From positions 1 to 6,979 of the forward strand of contig JAKATV010000483.1 of NCBI GenBank assembly GCA_021818565.1: a DNA stretch of 6,979 nucleotides, in the 5' to 3' direction. Source of the DNA: Planctomycetota bacterium (lineage in GTDB: Bacteria; Planctomycetota; Phycisphaerae; WQYP01). Shown here in pieces: positions 1-5,888 of this stretch. The notes under the pieces are model-generated. The model did no database searches, was not told the origin of the DNA, and was given only the letters and a program-made list of their open reading frames with translations. The number at the start of each line of letters is the position of its first letter. Position 1 is the first letter of the stretch. The position numbers and the translations under genes are program-made.

Positions 1-534
1 TTTCCGGTTCTGTTACCGCGTGCTTTGGCCGCCAAGCTTCCTGCTTCGATCATGCTTGAAGAATGGATCAATGATTTAATCATTGGGTATCAGGTTAAAT
101 CACGCACCACCCTGGTGAGCATGGAAGATTGCCGTCTGTGGGGGATAGATCAGGAAACCCTGCACGAACATGCCATGGGCAATATTCTTCGCGATACGCG
201 GGAACTCAATATGACCGGGGGCCGCTGCGATAACTATACGCTTTTCAGTTTCCCCCTTGACCATCCGCTCAATGCCGCCCGGATTATGCTGCCCCTGGTG
301 CAGAAGCATCTTCGCCCCCACTTGGGAAAGAACTTCTACATGGCCGCTCCGGACCGCGATGTGCTGCTGGCATTTTCCTGTGATGATGAAGAAACACTCA
401 AATGGTTCCGTCATCAGGTGGAAGTGCGCTACAGTAAATCCGCCAATCCATTAAGTGACAAATTATTTCTCATTACACCTGACGGTGTCGTCGGGGATAC
501 CTATGGTTCTGAAAAGGAGGATCATCAAGAGTAA
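1..534 (+). CDS. DUF1444 / YtpQ-like protein, C-terminal part (5' end outside window)
   Basis: Frame 1 is open from the first base to the TAA at 532-534, giving 177 residues with no need for an internal start, so this is the 3' part of a longer gene. The order of blocks follows what I recall of Bacillus YtpQ (DUF1444): an acidic segment with MEDCRLWGIDQETLHEHAMG matching the W-x-x-E-x-(L/I)-x-E-x-A-x-x-N region, then a short aromatic strand (YTLFSF), an AARIMLPL helix, and the strand PDRDVLLAF matching the family's P-x-(Q/R)-D-V-L block near the C-terminus. There is no membrane segment in the visible part, so it is probably cytoplasmic. The biochemical function of the family is unknown to me. 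It is the last gene before a strong terminator at 590-640, so it ends a transcript that starts left of the window. A TTG at 25 could serve as a start, but that would remove the N-terminal half normal for this family. Confidence 0.75.
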   Translation, partial: FPVLLPRALAAKLPASIMLEEWINDLIIGYQVKSRTTLVSMEDCRLWGIDQETLHEHAMGNILRDTRELNMTGGRCDNYTLFSFPLDHPLNAARIMLPLVQKHLRPHLGKNFYMAAPDRDVLLAFSCDDEETLKWFRHQVEVRYSKSANPLSDKLFLITPDGVVGDTYGSEKEDHQE

Positions 535-589
535 CAACCCTCGGCAGCCAACCGTCGAGTAACAACAACGGAAGGCTCCCTCCCCAAGA

Positions 590-640
590 CACCGGCGGAT
601 TGTTGGAAGAAGGCCCAACATTACCGCCGGTGCCGTTTTT
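590..640 (+). terminator. Rho-independent terminator after the DUF1444 gene
   Basis: A 9-bp stem (CACCGGCGG at 590-598 with CCGCCGGTG at 624-632) encloses a second 6-bp stem (TGTTGG 601-606 with CCAACA 615-620). It is followed after CCG by five T residues (636-640). It lies 55 nt past the stop codon on the same strand. It separates the DUF1444 transcript from the cyclase region. Confidence 0.85.
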
Positions 641-694
641 ATAGGCGTGAAAAGTCTCATAAGCGGTGGAAACGTATAAATGTTGGAAATAGTT

Positions 695-723
695 TTGCGT
701 TGTGAACCGGTTTGGTTTACAGT
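695..723 (+). promoter_or_regulatory. Candidate sigma70-type promoter for the structured RNA / cyclase transcript
   Basis: TTGCGT (695-700) and TACAGT (718-723) are spaced by exactly 17 nt, between the terminator at 590-640 and the first helix of the structured region at 738. Start of transcription would fall near 730. The match to consensus is only moderate (3/6 and 4/6), so the call rests mainly on position and spacing. Confidence 0.35.
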
Positions 724-737
724 AAGTATGTATTAAG

Positions 738-1108
738 TTGACGGGGGAATTCCGGTACGGTGTGCCAAGAACACCTTGCCGGAACGAATGCAGATTCGCC
801 CCTGTCAATGGAGGATGGCCGAAGGAAGGGTTTTTTGACGCTTGGGTTGCCTGTAGCGCCCGAGGCGAAAGGCTCTTGTGAATGGCACCAAAGCCGGCTT
901 TCGGAGTCGGCAGGTGTCGTGGAACTGTCGTCAGGCTGATGGCAAATGAGCGTTTCTGGCGAGTTACGCAAGGAGGCGTCCGAGGTTGAAGATAACAGCC
1001 TCGTAAGGCCACGCCTTGTCCAAGAGCCTGCGAGAGAGAGGTGTGCAGTGCCTGGTTTGAACCCAATGGACCCATCGGTGCCGGGAGGAAATCCTCCGCG
1101 CCCGGCAT
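738..1108 (+). ncRNA. Candidate structured RNA or long structured leader of the cyclase gene (class not recognised)
   Basis: Helices visible by eye include a three-way junction. Its closing stem is TTGACGGGGG (738-747) with CCCCTGTCAA (799-808), with one G-U pair. It encloses TTCCGG/CCGGAA (750-755, 779-784) stacked on GGTGT/ACACC (759-763, 771-775), and CGAAT/ATTCG (785-789, 794-798). Further hairpins: 839-846 with 859-867; 884-889 with 913-918 plus 893-898 with 906-911; 927-932 with 938-943; 974-979 with 1011-1016 plus 981-985 with 999-1003; 1018-1022 with 1067-1071; and 1078-1088 with 1093-1108. No T-run follows the last hairpin, so it is not an obvious terminated small RNA. I could not match it to RNase P, tmRNA, SRP, 6S, a c-di-GMP riboswitch or an intron. 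The later helices overlap the reading frame starting at 946. It could be an independent RNA, a cis-regulatory leader, or partly chance folding. Confidence 0.45.
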
Positions 1109-2214
1109 TTGAGATATTTCGGCCGGTGCCGCATGTAGCGCCAGCGCGCGCTGTAAAGCCATTGAAGCGGGACAACAAAGCCGCCTCATCGACACCCGCG
1201 GATAAGCCCGCGGAAAACTCCGCCGCATCGACCGAACCGCTGGCCGATATTTTAGCTGATCAAGAACAGTCCAATGCGGCGGTCACAGCGTCCGCTACAC
1301 TGAAAATTCCCATGCAGGCCCAGATCACCCTGACGCAGGAAATGCAAACCGGACACCGGGATATTCAAACCGTCGCTCTGGAAATTTTGCAAAGTAATTT
1401 CCGCTGGCCCGGGTATTTAAAAATTGAGCCTCCCGGCTCCGAGCAGACCCAACTGTTCCCCGTGGCGGCGGAAAAGGCCGCTGCCCCGTTGCAGCATCGA
1501 GGCGTTAATTTTGGCACCCTGGTATTGGAGGGTGCCGCTAAAAGCACGCGGATTACGGATCAGCTCCAGCAATCAGCAGCGTGGCTTACCGCCATGCTGG
1601 TATTGAATCGAAATTTCAAAAATCTCCGTCGCCTGGCGGATACCGATGAATTATCCGGTGCGTACAATCGGCGGTACTTTATGGAAAATGTGCCGCACCT
1701 GCTGGATCGCGCCCGGCGCGACCGCTTCTGTGTGACGATTTTGTTATTTGATATTGATGATTTCAAGCAATACAACGATCAGTTTGGCCACGCCGCCGGC
1801 GATGCCATTATCCGCGAGGTTATCCGCCTCTTGCGCCACTGCACGCGCAATCGGGATATGGTGGCCCGCGTGGGTGGAGATGAATTTGCCGTGGTATTCT
1901 GGGATGAAGGCGGCCCCCGCCAGCCTGATTCACAACATCCGCGTACGGTATTAAATATTGCCCAGCGCTTCCGCAAAGCCGTGGCCGAACACCCGTGGAA
2001 TGCCGAAGGCGGACCGATTTCCGGAAAATTAAGCATCAGCGGCGGCTTGGCCACATTTCCATGGGATGCGCAGAATCTCACGGATCTGCTGGCTGTCGCC
2101 GATCAGGAATTGATGCGTGCCAAATCCATTGGTAAAAATGCCATCGTGCTGGCCGGCCCCACCGGCAGCAGCGATATTGACGAAGCCAAAGCCCCGCCAT
2201 TCGACGGAAACTAA
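946..2214 (+). CDS. Diguanylate cyclase, GGDEF domain with intact I-site and weak GAF-like N-terminal region
   Basis: It makes cyclic di-GMP from two GTP in the cytoplasm; there is no signal peptide or membrane segment. Numbering from the ATG at 946 (422 aa), residues about 80-115 form an Ala/Ser/Pro/Glu-rich linker. Residues about 120-220 look like a degenerate GAF sensor ending in a helix that leads into the catalytic domain. The GGDEF domain spans about 228-403: DELSGAYNRR (234-243), metal-binding FDIDDFKQYND (268-278), GHAAGD (281-286), RNRD (301-304) as the RxxD inhibitory site, active-site GGDEF (310-314), and ADQELMRAKSIGKN (385-398). The RxxD-to-GGDEF spacing equals that of PleD. Catalysis and feedback inhibition should therefore both work. 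The start is doubtful: no good Shine-Dalgarno precedes 946, the first about 60 codons overlap predicted RNA helices and use AGG, AGA and GGA, and a GTG at 1048 follows GAGAGG. Family and catalytic domain are certain; the N-terminus is not. Confidence 0.9.
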   Translation: MSVSGELRKEASEVEDNSLVRPRLVQEPARERCAVPGLNPMDPSVPGGNPPRPAFEIFRPVPHVAPARAVKPLKRDNKAASSTPADKPAENSAASTEPLADILADQEQSNAAVTASATLKIPMQAQITLTQEMQTGHRDIQTVALEILQSNFRWPGYLKIEPPGSEQTQLFPVAAEKAAAPLQHRGVNFGTLVLEGAAKSTRITDQLQQSAAWLTAMLVLNRNFKNLRRLADTDELSGAYNRRYFMENVPHLLDRARRDRFCVTILLFDIDDFKQYNDQFGHAAGDAIIREVIRLLRHCTRNRDMVARVGGDEFAVVFWDEGGPRQPDSQHPRTVLNIAQRFRKAVAEHPWNAEGGPISGKLSISGGLATFPWDAQNLTDLLAVADQELMRAKSIGKNAIVLAGPTGSSDIDEAKAPPFDGN

Positions 2215-2426
2215 ACCCACCGTTCTCCGCAATTTGCGTTAGCTTGATGCGGCTGCGTCGAGCCAAATGCGGAACACCATTTAATTACGCCATGCTTTCC
2301 CCACCGTCGCGAGAAAAAGGTGTCAGGTACCTTTGTTTGGAAAAGGTACCTGACACCTTTATTGGGGCTGGGAATTGCGATTTGTTGACACGATGCTCCG
2401 GATCCCGTTGCGATCGACCGCTACAT
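2215..2426. other. Convergent intergenic gap
   Basis: This 212-bp gap lies between the cyclase stop (plus strand) and the stop of the CE8-GH28 gene (minus strand). Apart from the perfect inverted repeat at 2316-2360 I see no gene or other signal. A TTGACA at 2384-2389 has no matching -10. Confidence 0.6.
2316..2360. repeat. Perfect 19-bp inverted repeat with 7-base loop; REP-like palindrome and likely terminator
   Basis: AAAGGTGTCAGGTACCTTT (2316-2334) is followed by a 7-base spacer (2335-2341) and its exact reverse complement (2342-2360). It sits between converging genes. Read on the minus strand the hairpin is followed by a T-rich tail (the A-run at 2314-2318 on the plus strand), so it should terminate the pectin transcript about 67 nt past its stop codon. 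On the plus strand the T tail is only three long. The core GGTGTCAGGTACC is, from memory, a motif seen near REP-associated (Y1) transposases, which would make this a mobilised repeat. No transposase is present in the window. Confidence 0.8.
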
Positions 2427-4673
2427 TTATTTTTTAATGCCCTGCACCTGTGCGTCATGGATGATAAACATCGGGCCGTGCGCGGCGTGGATGGTACTGT
2501 CAACGAATTTTACGTCATTGGCGTTGACGATTTTCATACCGTCATGCGCACGGATATGCACATTTTTAAACAGGACATCACTGATGCGCATTTCCGGCAA
2601 ACCTATGATCATGCCCGCCACTTTGCCTTTCGTCGCCGTGACATCATGAATATAAATATGCCGCCAGATCGGCGTGGTGGCGGTGATCGGCTCGGCGTGA
2701 TCGCGCTGCGGATGTTTGGGAATTTTCAGATAGTAGCTGACAATCTGCACCGGCACTTTCACGCCCTTCATGGTCAGGTGGGTGTATACCAGATCAGTGA
2801 CCGGGCCGCCGCGATGGCGATTGGATTTCAGGCGGATTCCCGCGTCGGTTTTATTGAACGTGCAATCCATCACCGTGAGATTGCGCAGGCCGCCGTAGGT
2901 GACACTGCCCACCGACATGCCGTGGCCATGATCAAAAAGGCAGTGCGTAACCAGAAAGTTCTCGCAGGATAAATGTATCCAGCCGTGTTTCCCGGCCGCC
3001 TTAATGGCGATGCAATCATCACCTTCATTAAAATGACATCCGGTGATCAGGTAATTCCATCCCGATGGATCAATGCCATCGGTATTGGGCGAATTTTGCG
3101 GTGCCAGAATGGTAATTCCACGAATCACCACGTCCCGACATTCCTGCGGGAACAAGTGAAAGCTGGGGGAATTTTCCAGGGTGACACCTTCAATAAGTAC
3201 CCGGCGGCAATTATTAAGAACGATCAATTGCGGGCGGTGAACCGGAACCGGCGTGGGAACCGGCTTGATTTTCGCTTTTTTGTCCGCGGCCTTTTCCGCC
3301 CAAGCTATTTTCCACCATGGCCGCCCCTGGCCATCAATGACGCCGCGCCCGGTAATTTCAATGTCATGGGCGTTGTTGGCCTGCAGACAGCCGCCGTAGC
3401 CCAATTTGCCGTGTTGGTAATCTGCCGGATTATTGCTGAAAAGCAGCGTGGCCCCTTTTTCCAGATGCAAATTTGTATTGCTATGGAGCTTCAAGGCACC
3501 TGTTAAGTATTTACCCGCTGGAATAAGTACCTCACCGCCGCCATCCTCACCGCAAATATCCAGCGCCCGTTGAAACGCTAACGTATCAAGTGTTCGGCCA
3601 TTGGCTTTGGCGTGATACCAGGCAACATTAAACGTCTGCTGAGGGATGTGCGGGCTGCTGACCGCGAGGATTTCGGGCAACAACACGCGCTGCACAACCG
3701 CCTGAGGGTTCCAATGGTCGCTACCGCCCAGCACATCGCGTACCGTATAGTCCGCCGCCTGCGCTGCGGTTAATTGCCTTGCCCAGCGAACGCGTTGGGT
3801 GGGCGTCCAACCGGGGCCGGCATTATCAAATTCGGCGTAACGCGTGGTCTTTTTATCCACCGGGTTGTGATGCCAGGTAATCCATCCGCGCGGTTGAATG
3901 GCGTTGGGCATCCAGGTATGCATGAACACGACATCGGCATATTTCCGCCATGGCCGGCCCAGCACTACGCGGTCCGGGCGGCTTTCAGAGGTAATCTTGC
4001 AATGATTAAATACATATCCATATTTCTGATTTTTGGGCGTCCGCGCCGCGGTGATAAAGCCATACCCCAGACAATGAATCCGACAATGATCAAAATAACT
4101 GGTGGCACCGCCAAAGATAAAGTCGGTGGCACCGGCGATATAACAGTTTTCAAAATATTGGCGATTGGCGTTGGTTAAGATCGTATCCTGCCAACCGGTA
4201 AAGCGGCAGTGATCAAATATGGCGCGGTCGCCATCGACGCGGATGGCCAAGGCCTGCCCGGTATTGCCGGCGGAATTAACAAACGAAATATTTGCGGCGG
4301 AGAAATTATTGGATCGAATCCATACCGTCTGCGTGGAAAACGTGCCAATAGGCTTTCCATTGGGTCCTTTATCATTGGCATTGAGATTATAAGTGATGAT
4401 CGTCCGCCGGGTTTTGCCATCCTGGCCGAGAAAGGTGATGGCCGGTTTATGCCGCCCTACCACTACCAGCCCACGATAAATTCCCGGCTTAATATAAATA
4501 ATCACCGGCGACTTGCTGTTATTGGGAACGGAATTTACCGCCGCCTGAATGGTTTTATATTGGCCGCTGCCATTGGCCGCAACGGTCAACATTTTTACTG
4601 CGCCGGCGGCGTGCACAAGACCGCCCGTGGATAATGCCGCAATTCCTGCCGCAACGATTGTTTTCAGACGCAT
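2427..4673 (-). CDS. Secreted bifunctional pectin methylesterase (CE8) - polygalacturonase (GH28) fusion
   Basis: The start chosen is ATG at 4673 (748 aa), because AAAGGAG lies 7 nt upstream and the protein then opens with a signal peptide (MRLKTIVAAGIAALSTGG, probable cleavage after VHA, residue 22). Residues about 25-322 are a full CE8 domain with Q140, Q162-D163 (GWQDT), D184 (DFIFGG), R240 and W242 (LGRPWR), ending in the usual QLTAAQAADYTV tail. After a short linker, residues about 348-748 form a GH28 right-handed beta-helix: NTDG (530-533), GDDC (551-554, D552/D553), GHG (583-585, H584) and R614-L-K616 in place of the common RIK. All catalytic residues of both families are therefore present. 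The CE8 half would remove methyl esters from homogalacturonan, releasing methanol, and the GH28 half would hydrolyse the exposed alpha-1,4-galacturonan. It is the last gene of the cluster; its ribosome site abuts the previous stop codon. Endo or exo action cannot be told from sequence alone. Confidence 0.93.
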   Translation of the reverse strand: MRLKTIVAAGIAALSTGGLVHAAGAVKMLTVAANGSGQYKTIQAAVNSVPNNSKSPVIIYIKPGIYRGLVVVGRHKPAITFLGQDGKTRRTIITYNLNANDKGPNGKPIGTFSTQTVWIRSNNFSAANISFVNSAGNTGQALAIRVDGDRAIFDHCRFTGWQDTILTNANRQYFENCYIAGATDFIFGGATSYFDHCRIHCLGYGFITAARTPKNQKYGYVFNHCKITSESRPDRVVLGRPWRKYADVVFMHTWMPNAIQPRGWITWHHNPVDKKTTRYAEFDNAGPGWTPTQRVRWARQLTAAQAADYTVRDVLGGSDHWNPQAVVQRVLLPEILAVSSPHIPQQTFNVAWYHAKANGRTLDTLAFQRALDICGEDGGGEVLIPAGKYLTGALKLHSNTNLHLEKGATLLFSNNPADYQHGKLGYGGCLQANNAHDIEITGRGVIDGQGRPWWKIAWAEKAADKKAKIKPVPTPVPVHRPQLIVLNNCRRVLIEGVTLENSPSFHLFPQECRDVVIRGITILAPQNSPNTDGIDPSGWNYLITGCHFNEGDDCIAIKAAGKHGWIHLSCENFLVTHCLFDHGHGMSVGSVTYGGLRNLTVMDCTFNKTDAGIRLKSNRHRGGPVTDLVYTHLTMKGVKVPVQIVSYYLKIPKHPQRDHAEPITATTPIWRHIYIHDVTATKGKVAGMIIGLPEMRISDVLFKNVHIRAHDGMKIVNANDVKFVDSTIHAAHGPMFIIHDAQVQGIKK

Positions 4674-4680
4674 CCTATAG

Positions 4681-4687
4681 CTCCTTT
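4681..4687 (-). promoter_or_regulatory. Shine-Dalgarno deciding the CE8-GH28 start
   Basis: On the minus strand AAAGGAG (4687 to 4681) is 7 nt from ATG at 4673. It shares base 4687 with the TGA of the upstream esterase gene. This favours the start at 4673 over the further upstream in-frame ATG at 4721, which would lie inside the preceding gene and put 16 residues before the signal peptide. Confidence 0.85.
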
Positions 4688-5787
4688 CAAGGTTTGATCT
4701 TCCACCAATTTCCCGATCCAAGCACTCTTGCAGCGGTAATTTTTGCCGCCTGCGAGCTGGTCAATTGCTTGGACCATTTCGCCCGGCTTTTTACAGATGC
4801 CCCGGGGCCGGTGCTGTGATATTCCGCAAAGCGGGCGGTTTTCTCCAGTTTCGGGTTTTTCCAATTGCTCCACCCGACTGGACGGATTTGTTTTCCCATG
4901 TAGCAATCGATAAACGTTGTGCTGCCGTAAGGCCGCCATGGCCGCCCAAGATAGACACTTCCCGCCGGGGTGGATTTCAAGCCCGTCAGGCGGCAGTGTC
5001 TAAAAACAAAACCAAAGGTTTGAGTTTCCGGCGTGGAGGGTGCGGTAATGCTTCCCCAATGGCCTTTATTGACGTTCCGGATTGTGCAATGATCAAACAG
5101 GCCTGTACCAAAGCCATAAATAAAATCCACCGCTCCGGTAATCAGGCAGTGCGAAAAATAGGCCCGCGGATCAGGATGGGAAAAATAAATGGTGTCTTGG
5201 AATCCCAGAATACGACAATGATTAACGACCAGTTTATCGCCGCCAATGGTAAGTGCCAGGGCCTGATTGCCGTTGGTGTTAGATTTTTGGACATATGAAT
5301 TTTCAACGGTGAGATTGTCCAGCGTGGTATGCGGGCCATAAATGCACAGCGTGGCCGTATTCATAAACCCCCGCGGGAGGCCATTTTTGCCGGCGTCCCT
5401 CACCGGCAAATCGTCCGTCAGTTGGGTGTTTTTCGCACCGGTTCCCTGAAGCGTAATATCCGCTTTGTCCGCGGGGATGACTACCTGTCCGGGGTAACTG
5501 CCGGGATCAATACGAATAATAACCGGCCGCTTGTTATTGACCGGTACCGCGTTCACCGCCGCCTGAACCGTGCGATAAGCGCCGGCAACATCATACGAAA
5601 CTGTATATACCGCCGGGACGATTCCCGCAGTCGCGGCCCGATTAGCCTTTGCCACGGTCGCACCGGCCAACTGCCGTGCCATGCTCAATGGACCGGCAAC
5701 CGATCGCGATATGCCGGTCAGAAGGGCTGCAAGCAGCACCGCTACGGTTGCTCCGGTCATCATACGATTACTTGTCACATATTTCAT
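4687..5787 (-). CDS. Secreted pectin methylesterase (CE8), second of the cluster
   Basis: It de-esterifies methylated homogalacturonan outside the cytoplasm. The start at 5787 (366 aa) is supported by AGGAG 8 nt upstream; the longer frame from 5823 would place 12 residues before the signal peptide. Signal peptide: MKYVTSNR, then a hydrophobic stretch to about residue 26, with probable cleavage after SVA (31). A roughly 30-residue Ala-rich spacer precedes the CE8 domain, which begins near YRTVQAAVNAVP. Catalytic residues are in place: Q175 (NQALAL), Q197-D198 (GFQDT), D221 (VDFIYG), R282 and W284 (LGRPWR). The tail QLTSSQAAKITAARVLG matches the other two CE8 modules. Its coding sequence shares a 26-nt identical block with the upstream esterase (4817-4842 versus 6009-6034), and the two proteins share KTARFAEYHSTGPGA, so they are paralogues by duplication. 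It is probably cotranscribed with the fusion gene 13 nt downstream and may also have its own promoter. Confidence 0.93.
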   Translation of the reverse strand: MKYVTSNRMMTGATVAVLLAALLTGISRSVAGPLSMARQLAGATVAKANRAATAGIVPAVYTVSYDVAGAYRTVQAAVNAVPVNNKRPVIIRIDPGSYPGQVVIPADKADITLQGTGAKNTQLTDDLPVRDAGKNGLPRGFMNTATLCIYGPHTTLDNLTVENSYVQKSNTNGNQALALTIGGDKLVVNHCRILGFQDTIYFSHPDPRAYFSHCLITGAVDFIYGFGTGLFDHCTIRNVNKGHWGSITAPSTPETQTFGFVFRHCRLTGLKSTPAGSVYLGRPWRPYGSTTFIDCYMGKQIRPVGWSNWKNPKLEKTARFAEYHSTGPGASVKSRAKWSKQLTSSQAAKITAARVLGSGNWWKIKP

Positions 5788-5795
5788 GGTAGGGT

Positions 5796-5800
5796 CTCCT
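5796..5800 (-). promoter_or_regulatory. Shine-Dalgarno deciding the second esterase start
   Basis: AGGAG on the minus strand (5800 to 5796) is 8 nt from ATG at 5787. It selects this start over the in-frame ATG at 5823. Confidence 0.8.
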
Positions 5801-5823
5801 GTGGGTTTTTGGCATGCCGACAA

Positions 5824-5832
5824 ATTATATCA
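5824..5832 (-). promoter_or_regulatory. Possible internal extended -10 promoter before the second esterase
   Basis: On the minus strand TGATATAAT (5832 to 5824) is a perfect TATAAT with the TGn extension, 36 nt upstream of the ATG at 5787. No good -35 is visible at 16-18 nt. It lies in the 97-nt gap between the two esterase genes, the only gap in the cluster large enough for a promoter. Confidence 0.4.
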
Positions 5833-5868
5833 ACACGTCTTTATACAAGCTTAACATTGGCAACCCGC

Positions 5869-5888
5869 TTGACGGTTTCATACGTCAA
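5869..5888 (-). other. Small hairpin over the stop codon of the first esterase
   Basis: TTGACG and CGTCAA (5869-5874, 5883-5888) pair around an 8-nt loop that begins just past the TGA at 5887-5885. No T-run follows, so it is not a normal terminator. It could be a processing or stability element in the operon mRNA, or chance. Confidence 0.3.

Noticed and set aside
831..836. Run of six T residues as a terminator within the structured region
   Set aside because: No hairpin directly precedes it; the closest stem ends 22 nt upstream at 808. An attenuator remains possible but is not supported.
738..1108. Known RNA classes: c-di-GMP (GEMM) riboswitch, RNase P, tmRNA, 6S, SRP RNA, group I or II intron
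   Set aside because: None of the hallmark conserved stretches of these classes could be found (for example GEMM's GGCAAACC and GACGCAAAGCC, the RNase P GAAAGTCC block, the tmRNA acceptor ends, or group II domain V). The region is reported as unclassified.
473..1228. Long open frame on the minus strand (251 codons) and a second one at 717-1178
   Set aside because: They run opposite the terminator, the structured region and the cyclase start, have low-complexity Pro/Ser/Leu/Arg-rich translations with no domain, and have no ribosome site. Open frames in several phases are typical of stem-rich non-coding DNA.
2384..2389. TTGACA on the plus strand as a -35 element
   Set aside because: No -10 lies 16-18 nt downstream, and what follows is the antisense of the fusion gene.
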